From positions 186,001 through 250,000 of the forward strand of contig JANQOX010000019.1 of the NCBI GenBank assembly GCA_028285625.1: a stretch of DNA of 64,000 nucleotides. Reading direction: 5' to 3'. The translations under genes were made by a program, and so were the position numbers. The notes under the pieces were generated by a model that saw nothing but the letters and a program-made list of their open reading frames with translations, made no database searches and was not told the origin of the DNA. Below are positions 32,347 through 41,818 of the stretch, in pieces. Origin of the DNA: Myxococcota bacterium (GTDB lineage: Bacteria; Myxococcota_A; UBA9160; UBA6930). The first letter of the stretch is position 1, and each line of letters opens with the position of its first letter.

Positions 32347-32685
32347 TTGGCCCGACGCCGATCCACGCCTCGCCCGGGCTCGCCGGTCCGCGGCTCCACC
32401 ACCGGACGCCCGATCATGGCCGCGCTCGACCTGCTCGGGCGGCGCTGGACGCTGCGCATCCTGTGGGAGCTCCGCGAAGGGCCGCTCACGTTTCGCGCCA
32501 TGCGCAACGCCTGCGAGGGGGTGTCGCCGAGCGTGCTGAACACGCGGATGCGCGAGCTTCGCGAGGCCGGCATCGTCGAACGCACCGACACCGGCTACGC
32601 GCTCACGCGATCGGGCGACGCGCTGCGCCGCTCACTCGTCCCGCTCTACCGATGGTCCGAGACGTGGGAAGGCCAGCGTCGTTAG
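32347..32685 (+). CDS. HxlR family transcriptional regulator
   Basis: A 112-residue winged-helix protein. ALDLLGRRWTLRILWELREG, LTFRAMRNACEGVSPSVLNT and RMRELREAGIVERTDTGY are diagnostic of HxlR regulators. The TTG start (32347) follows GAGGAG closely. HxlR members often sense electrophiles or redox stress, which fits control of the divergent CMD gene. The 3' end overlaps the convergent AAA gene by four bases. Confidence 0.9.
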   Translation: MARRRSTPRPGSPVRGSTTGRPIMAALDLLGRRWTLRILWELREGPLTFRAMRNACEGVSPSVLNTRMRELREAGIVERTDTGYALTRSGDALRRSLVPLYRWSETWEGQRR

Positions 32686-34160
32686 CGCGCGCCGCCAGAG
32701 CCGAAGAAGTCGCCGATGCGCCCGTCGACCGAGGCCGGGCGCGCGCGCGTGCGCGCCCAGTTGCGAAGCTCCTTGATGCGCTCCTCGTAGGTCTCGTAGA
32801 GCGGCACGGTCTCTTCGATGGCCGAGAGCAGGTCAGCCTCGTTGAGGTCGCGGCCGGCGGCGAAGGCCGCGTAGAGCCCGGCCGCCACCACCTGCTCGAG
32901 CTCGGCGCCCGAGAGGCGTTCGGCCGTAGCGGCGATGTCGTCGAGGGGAAACTGCGCGGGGTCTCGGGCCCGCTTGCGAAGGTGGATCGCCAGGATCTCG
33001 GCGCGCTCGCGGGGGTCGGGCAGGTCCACGAAGAAGAGTTCGTCGAAGCGGCCCCGTCGCAGCAGCTCGGGGGGCAGTTGCGTCACGTCGTTGGCGGTGG
33101 CCGCCACGAAGACCGGCGCGCGCTTCTCCGACAACCAGGTCAGGAACGAGCCGAAGGTGCGGCCGCCCGCCGCATCATGGGTGGCGGCAGCAAAGCCCTT
33201 CTCGATCTCGTCGATCCACAGCACCACGGGCGCGATCGACTCGGCCACGGCCGCGGCTTCGCGGATGGTCACCTCGGGGCTCCGCGCCGGGTCGCCGAAG
33301 GCGGCCGCCAGGTCGAGTCGCAACAGCGGAAAGCGCCACTCCCGCGCCACGGCCTTGGCGCACAGCGACTTGCCGCAGCCCTGCACGCCCATCAGCAGAA
33401 GACCCCGCGGCGAGGGCAGCCCGAACTGGCGAGCTTCGTCGTCGAACGCGCGGCGGCGATCTCGCAGCCAGCGCTTGAGTTCGGAGAGTCCGCCGACCCC
33501 GCCCAGTCCCTCGTCCGCGGCGTGAAAGGCCAGGGCCGGGGTTCGGCGCAGCGCGCGCTGCTTCTCGCGGCCCACCACGGCCGCGGCATCGGGCCGCGTG
33601 CCGTCGGCATCGGCCTCGGTGAGCAGCGCCTTGCGAAAGACGCGCACGGCCTCGCTTCCGGTCAGCCCCAGCGCGGCGCGGACGCAAGCGTCGACCTCGG
33701 GGGCTTCGGGCGCCACGCGCTCGAACAGGCCGCGCAGCTCACCCGCCGTGGGTAGCGGCAACGTCACGCGACCGATCTCGCGCTCCAGTTCCAGGGGCAC
33801 ATCCACCACGGCGCCGACCAGGACCAGCGCCTGCTTGCGGCGACCCAGCTCGGGCAGCGCATCGCGCAGCCGGCGGCGCGCGATCGGGTCGTGCAGCAGC
33901 TCGCCCGCGTCGAGCAGCGCGAAGACCGTGGGCGACTCGATCGCCGCGATCGCGCGCAAGCCGGCATCGAGGCTCCCCGCACCGTCTCCCGAGCCCGAAA
34001 GCCCGCTGGCCACGCTCCACGGGGCGACGGTCTTGCCGGCGACCTCGCTGGCACGGCCCAGCAGGCGTAGGGCGCGGTCTTCTTCGAAGGTCTCGAGCGC
34101 GATCACCCGGTGGCCCGAGCGAAGCAGCAGCGAGAGCTCCGAGACGGTCTCGGCGCTCAT
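32682..34160 (-). CDS. AAA+ ATPase, Ycf46-like
   Basis: A 492-residue protein. The N-terminal ~230 residues (LSLLLRSGHRVIALETFEED onward) form a degenerate AAA-like half. The C-terminal half has Walker A MGVQGCGKSLCAKAVA, Walker B VVLWIDEIEKGFA, sensor VFVAATANDV and arginine finger region LLRRGRFDELFF. This is the two-part layout of Ycf46, implicated in photosynthetic carbon-uptake control in cyanobacteria; the role here is unknown. Its start overlaps the pilB stop (ATGA), tying it to type IV pili or secretion. Confidence 0.88.
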   Translation of the reverse strand: MSAETVSELSLLLRSGHRVIALETFEEDRALRLLGRASEVAGKTVAPWSVASGLSGSGDGAGSLDAGLRAIAAIESPTVFALLDAGELLHDPIARRRLRDALPELGRRKQALVLVGAVVDVPLELEREIGRVTLPLPTAGELRGLFERVAPEAPEVDACVRAALGLTGSEAVRVFRKALLTEADADGTRPDAAAVVGREKQRALRRTPALAFHAADEGLGGVGGLSELKRWLRDRRRAFDDEARQFGLPSPRGLLLMGVQGCGKSLCAKAVAREWRFPLLRLDLAAAFGDPARSPEVTIREAAAVAESIAPVVLWIDEIEKGFAAATHDAAGGRTFGSFLTWLSEKRAPVFVAATANDVTQLPPELLRRGRFDELFFVDLPDPRERAEILAIHLRKRARDPAQFPLDDIAATAERLSGAELEQVVAAGLYAAFAAGRDLNEADLLSAIEETVPLYETYEERIKELRNWARTRARPASVDGRIGDFFGSGGAR

Positions 34161-36025
34161 CGCTCGTCCGCCGTGAGCCGCACCACCTCTTCGAAGGTCG
34201 TCTGGCCGTCGGCGAGCTTTCGGATGGCGGCCTCGCGAAGCGACTGCATGCCCTCCACCCGCGCCGCGTGGGCGATCTCGTCGGCGCCCCGGCCCTCGTT
34301 GATCAGGGCGCGCACGCGGCGGCCGACGTCGAGCATCTCGAACACGCCGCTTCGACCGTAGAGACCGGTGTGGCGGCACTCGGCGCAGCCCTCGCCGAAG
34401 CGGACGCGAAGCTGGTCGCGACGCTCGTGGGGCACCTTCACGCCCAGCGCATCGACCTGCGTCGGCGTGAGGAACCCCTCGACGGCGCAGTGCGGACAGA
34501 TGCAGCGAACCAGCCGCTGGGCTACGACGCCGCGCAACACGCTCGAGAGCAGGAAGCGCTCGACACCGAGCTCGGCCAGGCGCGTGATCGCGCCGGACGC
34601 ATCGCGGGTGTGGACGGTCGAGAACACCAGGTGGCCGGTGAGCGCCGCCTGGACCGCCATCTGCGCGGTCTCGGAATCGCGGATCTCGCCCACCATGATG
34701 ACGTCGGGGTCCTGGCGCAGGATCGAGCGCAGCGCGCTGGCGAACGTCACGTCCACCTGGCGCTGCACCTGCACCTGGCAGAAGCGCGGGTCCACCATCT
34801 CGATGGGGTCTTCGACGGTGGTGACGTTGATCTCGGGGCCCGAGAGGTAGCGGAGCGTCGAATACAGGGTCGTGGTCTTGCCCGAGCCCGTGGGGCCCGT
34901 CACCAGCACGAGGCCGCTCGGCGCGGTGATCCACCGCTCGAAGTGCTCGCGCTCGGCGCTGCCGAAGCCGAGCTGCTCGAGGTCGGTCATCAGGACGCTC
35001 GGGTCGAAGACACGGATCACGACCTTCTCGCCGAAGGCCGTCATCAGGCTCGAGACGCGCAGCTCCACCTCGCGATCGGCGCGGAAGGTCTTGATGCGTC
35101 CGTCCTGGGGGCGCCGCCGCTCGGCGATGTCCATGCGCGCGAGCACCTTGATGCGCGACGTGACCGCGGCGTGCACCGCCAGCGGGAGCCGCTCGATCTC
35201 GTGCAGGATGCCGTCGATGCGAAAGCGGATCACGCCGTCTTCGTTGCGCGGCTCCAGGTGGATGTCGCTGGCCCGCTGGTCGAAGGCGTAGTTCAGCAGG
35301 TAGTCGACGGCCGTGATGACGTGCTCGTCGTTCTGCGTCGACAGCTCTTCGTTGGAGCGCAGCTCGACGAACGGCGCCAACGCCCCGCCCGGACCGTCGC
35401 CCAGGTGCTCTTCGGCGGCCGAGACACTAGAACGGAACCCGTAGACGCGGTCGATGATCTCGAGCACGTCGCGCTTGGGGGTGACCACAAGCTCGAGTGG
35501 CATGCGCACCAGGTCTTCGAGGGTCGCGCGCAACACCGCGTCGAACGGGTCGGTAACGGCGATGCGAAGCCCGCCCTCGCCCTGGCCCACCGGCAGCACC
35601 GCGTGGCGCCGCGCGAAGGGGCGCGAGAGCGTCTTGGTGACGAGCTCGCCGTCGACCCGCAGGGGGTCGATCTTCACGCAGGCCACGCCGGCGGCTTCGG
35701 CGAGACACTCGGCCACCGCTTCGGCATCGATCCGGCGCCCGCTGCGCGCGGGGTCGGGCAGGCGCGCGGCCTCGACGATCTCGGCAGGCGTCACGTCGTA
35801 GCGCGCGGCCGCTTGGGATCGCACCGAGCCCACCCGGTCCTTCAGCACCTGGCTGCGCAGGGTGGTTTCGCGCGCGGCGATGTCGGCGCGCCGCTCGGCC
35901 GGCAGGCGATCGGCGCGCACCAGCAGGTCGAGCAGTTCGGCGAGGGAGAGTGCGGGGCGGAGTTCGCCGGTCTCGGAGGGCGGCCGCGGGGTCGCGGCCC
36001 CGGCGGCGGAGTCGGATTCGGGCAT
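34157..36025 (-). CDS. pilB: Type IV pilus / type II secretion assembly ATPase
   Basis: About 622 residues. The N-terminal MshEN-type domain (LAELLDLLVRADRLPAERRA through IVEAARLPDP) is followed by a second N-terminal block and the secretion ATPase core: Walker A VTGPTGSGKTTTLYSTLRYL, Asp box TVEDPIEM, Walker B PDVIMVGEIRDSET, His box LVFSTVHTRDASGA, and the zinc tetracysteine CICPHC then CAECRH. This is the PilB/GspE/MshE extension motor. ATG 36025 was chosen over an upstream ATG at 36070. Two retraction-type PilT genes lie at 50-53 kb. Confidence 0.93.
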   Translation of the reverse strand: MPESDSAAGAATPRPPSETGELRPALSLAELLDLLVRADRLPAERRADIAARETTLRSQVLKDRVGSVRSQAAARYDVTPAEIVEAARLPDPARSGRRIDAEAVAECLAEAAGVACVKIDPLRVDGELVTKTLSRPFARRHAVLPVGQGEGGLRIAVTDPFDAVLRATLEDLVRMPLELVVTPKRDVLEIIDRVYGFRSSVSAAEEHLGDGPGGALAPFVELRSNEELSTQNDEHVITAVDYLLNYAFDQRASDIHLEPRNEDGVIRFRIDGILHEIERLPLAVHAAVTSRIKVLARMDIAERRRPQDGRIKTFRADREVELRVSSLMTAFGEKVVIRVFDPSVLMTDLEQLGFGSAEREHFERWITAPSGLVLVTGPTGSGKTTTLYSTLRYLSGPEINVTTVEDPIEMVDPRFCQVQVQRQVDVTFASALRSILRQDPDVIMVGEIRDSETAQMAVQAALTGHLVFSTVHTRDASGAITRLAELGVERFLLSSVLRGVVAQRLVRCICPHCAVEGFLTPTQVDALGVKVPHERRDQLRVRFGEGCAECRHTGLYGRSGVFEMLDVGRRVRALINEGRGADEIAHAARVEGMQSLREAAIRKLADGQTTFEEVVRLTADER

Positions 36026-36116
36026 GGAGATCTCTTCGGCCGGGTGGGTCCCTATCCAAAGAGCAGCCACGCCTCTCGACCGCGGATCCCCCAGGGGATC
36101 GCGCTAGGCTCGCCCG

Positions 36117-37061
36117 ATGCCTCGACCCTACCGACTCGGCGTGACCCTCCCGCAGATCAAGCGCACCTGGGCGGAAGCCCGCGAGGCCGCGCTGTGCTTC
36201 GAAGGCCTGGGCTTCGACTCGCTCTGGGTCTGCGACCACCTGTACGGCGTGCCCATGCCTCAGCTGCCGATCCTCGAGGCGTGGACCGAGCTGTCGGCCG
36301 TGGCCGCGATCACCGACCGCGTCGAACTCGGCACGCTCGTGACGCCGCCCTTCTTTCGGAACCCGGCGGTCCTGGCCAAGCAGCTCGCGACGCTCGACCA
36401 GATCTCGAACGGCCGGGTCATCGCGGGGCTCGGCGCCGGCTGGTTCAAGGCCGAGTTCGACGCCTACGGTGCGCCCTTTCCGGCCACCGCCGGTGCGCGG
36501 CTGCGCGCGTTGGAGGAATCCATCCAGATCCTGCGCGGGCTCTGGACCGAAGAGCGCACGACCTTCGCGGGCGAGCACTTCCGGGTCGACGACTGCGCCT
36601 GCGAGCCCAAGCCGGTGCGGCGCATCCCCATCCTGGTCGGGGCCAGCGGCGAGAAGATCGGGCTCGGCGTCGTCGCCCGCCACGCCGACATCTGGAACAA
36701 CACCGCCGTCACCCAGCCGCTGCTCGGCCAGAAGGTCGAGGCGCTCAAGCGACACTGCGATGCCGCCAAGCGCGACTTCGACGAGATCGAGGTGTCGCAG
36801 CAGTGCACCGTCGTGATCGCCGAAGACGAGGCGAGCGCGCGCGAACAACTGGCCAAGGCCGGCAAGATCTACGGGGGCCACATGGGTGCCGCTCTCGAAG
36901 AGCACGGCATCTGGGGCACGCCCGAGCGCGTGATCGAGGGCCTCGAACGCCACCGGGCGCTCGGCTGCACCGGCTTCATGATCGAGTTCTTCGGCCGGGA
37001 CACCAAGGTGCCCGCGCAGCTCTTCGCCGAAGAGGTGCTGCCGGCGATTCGGCCCTCCTAG
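36117..37061 (+). CDS. LLM class F420-dependent oxidoreductase
   Basis: A 314-residue luciferase-like protein. RLGVTLPQIKRTWAEAREAA opens the barrel; FDSLWVCDHLYG, RVELGTLVTPPFFRNPAVLA, NGRVIAGLGAGWFKAEFDAY and PILVGASGEKIGL match the F420-binding LLM group rather than bacterial luciferase. It implies that this organism makes F420 or uses FMN in its place. The substrate is unknown. It is divergent from pilB. Confidence 0.88.
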   Translation: MPRPYRLGVTLPQIKRTWAEAREAALCFEGLGFDSLWVCDHLYGVPMPQLPILEAWTELSAVAAITDRVELGTLVTPPFFRNPAVLAKQLATLDQISNGRVIAGLGAGWFKAEFDAYGAPFPATAGARLRALEESIQILRGLWTEERTTFAGEHFRVDDCACEPKPVRRIPILVGASGEKIGLGVVARHADIWNNTAVTQPLLGQKVEALKRHCDAAKRDFDEIEVSQQCTVVIAEDEASAREQLAKAGKIYGGHMGAALEEHGIWGTPERVIEGLERHRALGCTGFMIEFFGRDTKVPAQLFAEEVLPAIRPS

Positions 37062-37089
37062 CGAGAGCGCGCGGTCGAACGAACCGGGG

Positions 37090-38961
37090 TCACTTTCGCA
37101 TGCTCTGGTAGAGGTCGATCATCGGCTGCTGGTTCACCGAGACGAGACCCTCGCCGGCGCGATCGAGGTCGAAGGCCAGCACCATCACCAGGGCGAAGGT
37201 GATCGCCAACGCCAGGTTCGCGGCGTGGATGCGCCGGTTGCCCCCGATCCCGAACTGGAAGCCGACGGCAAACATCGCCACGCCCGCCGCGAAGATGAGC
37301 GCCATCCACATGGCCGCCGGGATCCGGTAGTAGGCACCCAGCACGACGCGCTTGGTGTGCAGGTTGAAGACGTCGTTCAGGCCGCGAACGAAGAGCAGGT
37401 ACGCCCGGTCCTCGCCCTCTCCTTCGGTCAGGGTCTCCACGTGGGACCACATCAGATCCTGCAGCACCGCCGCGCGCTGCTGCACCAGGCGCAGGGTGTC
37501 GGGCTGACCGTAGGCGTAGACGATGCCGGCTCGGGCCTGCACGTAGTCGCGCAGCAGGCTTCTCACGGTGGTGCGCTGCGGCTCAGGGATGAGATTGGCG
37601 CGCAGGTACGCCGTCTGGATGGCCGTCACGTCGTCGAGCAGCGCGGCCTTGCGTGCGTCGAACCGGGTGTTCGCCGATCCGAAGGTGAACGCGATGACGA
37701 AGGCCATCATCGCGAGTACGGCCCCGACCACCGTGGCAATGGGCGTGACCTGCTCGTCCTGCACCCGCGCGCGATGGCGCTTGCCCAACAAGAAGCCCGA
37801 CTCGATGGCCAGCATGGCGAGCAGGACCATCACGGCGAACACCGCGCCGAGCGGAGCCGAAGCGAGTTTGCCCAACAAGCTGGACTCGGCCCGGGGCGGC
37901 TCTCCGGTCGACGGCAGGATGATCTCGATGTCCTCGAAGCGGTTGGTCGCCACGTGCTCGACGGCCCGGGCCAGCAGGCTGGCGTCGACGGCCGCCGCGG
38001 CGCGGACCGGCCCCTCGCCCGAGTCGCGCGCCCACCCCGCCGAACGCTCGAGCGTGGCCAGGTCTTCGGAATCGAGGTCCAGGCGGACGTCGTCCAGCGA
38101 GGCGGCGGCGAAGTTGCGGTCCAGCCGCGCGGCGACCAGCGCCTCGGGGGTGTAATCGAGCCGCGTGTCGTCCATGTACCACTGCATCACCCGGTCGGGG
38201 TCGGAGGCGATGAAGTCCCACGACCGCATCAGGGCGACCAGCAGCTGCACCACGGCTTCGGGATGTGCGTCGATGAACGCTTCGGAGACGGCAACGACGC
38301 CGAGGTAGCGCTCGGACGACACACGGCGCGCGAGGCCCTCGAGCTCGAAGCGCGACAGGATCGGGTCCCACACGAGGGCCGCGTCGATCCCCTTCCAGCT
38401 GCCCCGCCCCCCGGCCTGGACCCGGCGTCGGATCTCGAGGATGTCCAGGTTCTCGTTGCGGACGTCCTCGTACGGGTCGAGGCCGACCGCCTTCTGCTCC
38501 AGGAACGCATCGCGGTGCGCGACGGAACCGAAGGAACTCGCCACCACCTTGCCCCGGAGATCCTCGATCGTCTCGATCGGCGAGTCGGGCGGCACGATCA
38601 CGCCGACCCCGTCCTCGAACAGACGCGCCACGATCTTCCACCGACCGCCGCGCGCGATCAGGTTGATGGCGGGCTGATCGCCCGCAAAGAAGACGTCGAG
38701 CTGGCCTGCGAAGGCCGCCGCCACCTGGGGACCGCCGTAGCTGAAGGGCACGAAGCTCGGCTGGAGCCCATGGCCCTCGAGCACGTTGGTTCGCTTCAGG
38801 ACCTGGAGCACCTGCCCCTGGGTGGCCGCCGGGATCTGCCAGCCGATCCGCACCGGCACCACCCGCTCCTCGGCACCCGCGGCCGACTGGCCCGACGTGG
38901 CGAACAGCAGCCACGCGAGCGATGCGACGCACGCCGCCCTCCTGACCGAACCGAACCTCAA
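37090..38961 (-). CDS. ABC-type substrate-binding protein fused to a DUF4239 membrane domain
   Basis: A 623-residue protein. A signal peptide leads into an SsuA/NMT1-like periplasmic binding domain (residues ~35-330): VRIGWQIPAATQGQVLQVLK, FAGQLDVFFAGDQPAINLI, LRGKVVASSFGSVAHRDAFL. After a linker, residues ~370-620 form a DUF4239 (bestrophin-like) membrane domain: TVVGAVLAMMAFVIAFTFGS, then NTRFDARKAALLDDVTAIQT, and four spans in total. No ABC permease or ATPase gene is adjacent. The fusion suggests a ligand-gated membrane protein rather than an importer; this is inference. Confidence 0.85.
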   Translation of the reverse strand: MRFGSVRRAACVASLAWLLFATSGQSAAGAEERVVPVRIGWQIPAATQGQVLQVLKRTNVLEGHGLQPSFVPFSYGGPQVAAAFAGQLDVFFAGDQPAINLIARGGRWKIVARLFEDGVGVIVPPDSPIETIEDLRGKVVASSFGSVAHRDAFLEQKAVGLDPYEDVRNENLDILEIRRRVQAGGRGSWKGIDAALVWDPILSRFELEGLARRVSSERYLGVVAVSEAFIDAHPEAVVQLLVALMRSWDFIASDPDRVMQWYMDDTRLDYTPEALVAARLDRNFAAASLDDVRLDLDSEDLATLERSAGWARDSGEGPVRAAAAVDASLLARAVEHVATNRFEDIEIILPSTGEPPRAESSLLGKLASAPLGAVFAVMVLLAMLAIESGFLLGKRHRARVQDEQVTPIATVVGAVLAMMAFVIAFTFGSANTRFDARKAALLDDVTAIQTAYLRANLIPEPQRTTVRSLLRDYVQARAGIVYAYGQPDTLRLVQQRAAVLQDLMWSHVETLTEGEGEDRAYLLFVRGLNDVFNLHTKRVVLGAYYRIPAAMWMALIFAAGVAMFAVGFQFGIGGNRRIHAANLALAITFALVMVLAFDLDRAGEGLVSVNQQPMIDLYQSMRK

Positions 38962-38999
38962 CCCCGCTCCCGTTCCTGCGACCTGGCAGCGTCGCGTGG

Positions 39000-40499
39000 C
39001 TAGCGCTCACGCACGGCGCGAGTCATCCGCGCGAGCGCGTCGGCGAGGATCTCGCGCGAGGTCGCAAAGTTGAGGCGGGCGTGGCCCGCCCCGGGGCTGC
39101 CGAAGGCGGGCCCATCGGACAGCGCCACCTGCGCGCGCTCGAGGAAGAACCGGTACGGGCTCGGGGCCAGGTCGAGCGCGGAGCAGTCCATCCACAGCAG
39201 GTAGGTGGCCTGCGGCGTGGTGGGCCGGATCTCGGGCAGGTCGCGCGCCAACGTCTCGAGCGCGAAGTCGCGGTTTGCCTCGAGATAGGTGAGCACCTCT
39301 TCGCGCCACGGGTCCGCGTGGCGCCAGGCGGCCTCGGTGGCCTCGATGCCGAGGGCGCCGAGCCCGCCGCGCACGTGGCGCGGGCAGGCGAGGAAGCGCT
39401 TGCGAAGCTCCGTCGAGCCGAAGGCGCCCACCGCCAGACGCAGCCCGGCGATGTTGAAGGCCTTGGTGGCCGACGCCAGGGTGATCGTGCGCGCCTCGAC
39501 CTCGGGCCCGAGGCTCGCAATGGGCACGTGGCGGTGCCCGCGGTAGACGAGGTCGGCGTGGATCTCGTCGCTCACGATCAAGAGGTCGTTTGCGATCGCG
39601 ATCTCGGCGATGGCCTCGAGCTCGGTCTGGGACAGGACACGGCCGCTCGGGTTGTGGGGATTGCAGAGCAGCAGCATGCGCGCGTCACCGGCCGCTGCGC
39701 GCAATCCGTCGACGTCGAGCGCATGACCCTCTTCGAGGGGTCGAAGCGGGTTCTCGATGAGCCGTCGTCCGGTCTCGCGCAGCGCCCCGAAGAACGGCGG
39801 ATAGATCGGGGTCTGCACCACGATGCCGTCGCCCGCCGCGGTGAGCTGCTCGATCGCGACGTAGATGCCCTGCATCACGTCGGTGAGAAGCTCCACGCGA
39901 CCCGGGTCGGGAGACCAGCCGAAGCGACTTCGCATGCGCTCGGCGAACAGTCCCGGAAGCGGTGTGGGGGCCGGGTGCAGCGGGTAGCCGAACTCCCCGA
40001 GGGCGAGCGCCCGCGCCATGCGGCGCTGGATGGGACCGGCGACCGGATAGTCCATGTCGGCGACCCAGAGCGCGAGAGGCTCTTCGCCGTAGGTCCTCCA
40101 CTTCTCGCCCGACCGCTGGCGCAGCGCCGCCACCGAAAGCCCATCGAGCTGCGCCGGCGGGTTGCGAAGCGCCGACTCCACCGCGGCCAGGCAGGCCGCG
40201 CGCGCATCGCCGGCGGGCACCTCGGGACCGGTGTAGCCGGCCTTCGCCAGGTACCCCTCGAGGTCGACGCCGAGCTCGCTCAGGGTCCAGTCGAGCGAGT
40301 CGAGGTGGCCGGGGATGCGGGTCAGCGCGTCCCCGGCATCCGGGGCCGCGTGCCAGTGCGCATCTTCGAGAAAGCAGTCGAAGCGCAGCCGCTCGCCGGC
40401 TGCATCGCGCACGCGTAGCGTGGGGCCGCCACCCGGGCCCGGGCTGCGGTGCTCCACCTCGAAGACGAGGGGTCCCAGTTCGAAGGTCGCGTCGGCCAC
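39000..40499 (-). CDS. MalY/PatB-type aminotransferase with N-terminal extension
   Basis: A 499-residue PLP protein from a GTG start. The C-terminal ~390 residues are the fold-type I MalY/PatB group (cystathionine beta-lyase): PLALWVADMDYPVAGPIQRR, NPHNPSGRVL, LLIVSDEIHADLVY and LASATKAFNIAGLRLA with the PLP Lys. An N-terminal block of about 110 residues (FELGPLVFEVEHRSPGPGG onward) is beta-rich and unlike the family. It may be a separate binding domain. C-S lyase or aminotransferase activity is likely. Confidence 0.85.
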   Translation of the reverse strand: MADATFELGPLVFEVEHRSPGPGGGPTLRVRDAAGERLRFDCFLEDAHWHAAPDAGDALTRIPGHLDSLDWTLSELGVDLEGYLAKAGYTGPEVPAGDARAACLAAVESALRNPPAQLDGLSVAALRQRSGEKWRTYGEEPLALWVADMDYPVAGPIQRRMARALALGEFGYPLHPAPTPLPGLFAERMRSRFGWSPDPGRVELLTDVMQGIYVAIEQLTAAGDGIVVQTPIYPPFFGALRETGRRLIENPLRPLEEGHALDVDGLRAAAGDARMLLLCNPHNPSGRVLSQTELEAIAEIAIANDLLIVSDEIHADLVYRGHRHVPIASLGPEVEARTITLASATKAFNIAGLRLAVGAFGSTELRKRFLACPRHVRGGLGALGIEATEAAWRHADPWREEVLTYLEANRDFALETLARDLPEIRPTTPQATYLLWMDCSALDLAPSPYRFFLERAQVALSDGPAFGSPGAGHARLNFATSREILADALARMTRAVRER

Positions 40500-40662
40500 G
40501 CGCGGAGTGTAACGAGCCTTCGCGGCAGCCTGGACCACCCCGGCAGCCGGCCGAAGCCCCCGCCGCCAGCCTCGGCCCAGGCGTCCCGGTATCCTGGACA
40601 GGTGTCTCCCACCCCGCGCCCCACCGGCTCGACCCGATGACCGCCCACACCGGCTCGACCCG

Positions 40663-41751
40663 ATGAGCACGACCGACTGGTTTTCGCCCGACTACGCCAC
40701 GGCGCGGCGCCGGTTTCTCGAGGGTGCCGAGCGCCGCGGCTTCACCCTCTCGGCCGAACCCGTACGGGCTCGCGGCCCGAACGACGGCGAGCTCGCGGTG
40801 GACGTGGCCTACCTGGGGCCCGAGAGCCCGCGGCGGGTGGTGGCACTCAGCTCGGGCGTGCATGGGGTCGAGGGCTTCGCCGGAAGTGCCGTGCAGCTTC
40901 GCCTGCTGGGGGAGCAGCTCGACGGCCTCTCCGTGCCCGCCGACACGGGCCTGCTTCTGGTGCACGCCATCAACCCGTTCGGGTTCGCCTGGCAGCGCCG
41001 CGTGAACGAACACAACGTCGACCTGAACCGCAACTTCGTGACCCACCCCGAAGGCCACGTGGCGAACCCCGACTACGACGCCCTGTTCGATGCGATCAAT
41101 CCCGAACGGCTCGACCCCGAGTCCGACGATGCGGCCCGGGCCCGGCTGCTCGGCTTCGCCAGCGAGCATGGCATGCCCCGGTTGCAGTCGGTGCTGACGA
41201 GCGGCCAATACGTGCACCCGCAGGGCGTGCAGTTCGGCGGCCAGGCGGCCGAGGACTCGAACCGTGCGCTGCGTGCCGTGGCCGCTCGCGAGACCCGCGG
41301 TGCGGTCGAACTGGCCTGGCTCGACGTCCACACCGGGCTCGGCCCCTACGGCGTGGCCGAGCTCATCACCGAGTGCCCGCCCGACCACCCGGCCTATGCG
41401 CGCGGCCGCGACTGGTACGGCGAGTCCGTCCAGAGCACCGCCGATGGCGGCTCGGTGTCCGCGGCCCTGAACGGGGTGATGGAGATCGGGCTCGAGGAGT
41501 CGCTTCCCGCCGGTACCGAGCTCACGGCCTTCGCCGCCGAGTTCGGCACCTTCGACCCGGTGCGGGTCTTCTGGGCGATGCGGGCCGACAACTGGCTCTG
41601 GAGCCGGGGCGACGCCGACTCGGACCAGGGGCGGTCGATCCGCGCCGAGCTTCTCGAGGTCTTCCGCCCCGACGACCCGGCGTGGCAGCGCGACGTGCTG
41701 GACCGCGCTGCAACCCTGGTGGAGCAGACCCTACGCGGGGGCCGGGGCTGA
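40663..41751 (+). CDS. DUF2817 (M14-like) zinc peptidase
   Basis: A 362-residue protein. SSGVHGVEGFAGSAVQLRLL holds the HxxE zinc pair, HAINPFGFAWQRRVNEHNVD then LNRNF the substrate loop, and AWLDVHTGLGPYG the third ligand; EFGTFDPVRV carries the late Glu. This is the DUF2817 branch of M14-type carboxypeptidases. The start region overlaps nothing; it is divergent from the aminotransferase. The extreme C-terminus is duplicated just downstream of its stop. Confidence 0.88.
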   Translation: MSTTDWFSPDYATARRRFLEGAERRGFTLSAEPVRARGPNDGELAVDVAYLGPESPRRVVALSSGVHGVEGFAGSAVQLRLLGEQLDGLSVPADTGLLLVHAINPFGFAWQRRVNEHNVDLNRNFVTHPEGHVANPDYDALFDAINPERLDPESDDAARARLLGFASEHGMPRLQSVLTSGQYVHPQGVQFGGQAAEDSNRALRAVAARETRGAVELAWLDVHTGLGPYGVAELITECPPDHPAYARGRDWYGESVQSTADGGSVSAALNGVMEIGLEESLPAGTELTAFAAEFGTFDPVRVFWAMRADNWLWSRGDADSDQGRSIRAELLEVFRPDDPAWQRDVLDRAATLVEQTLRGGRG

Positions 41752-41787
41752 CGGTGGAACAGACCCTCCGTCGCGGCCGGCGCTGAC
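41718..41787 (+). repeat. 35-bp imperfect tandem duplication at the end of the DUF2817 gene
   Basis: GGTGGAGCAGACCCTACGCG... (41718-41752) is repeated as GGTGGAACAGACCCTCCGTC... (41753-41787). Both copies contain the same reading frame end (VEQTLR-x-GR then TGA), so the second is a relic downstream of the true stop. Confidence 0.8.
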
Positions 41788-41818
41788 GCCTCGGGGCCCC
41801 TCGCCTAGGCTACCCGCG

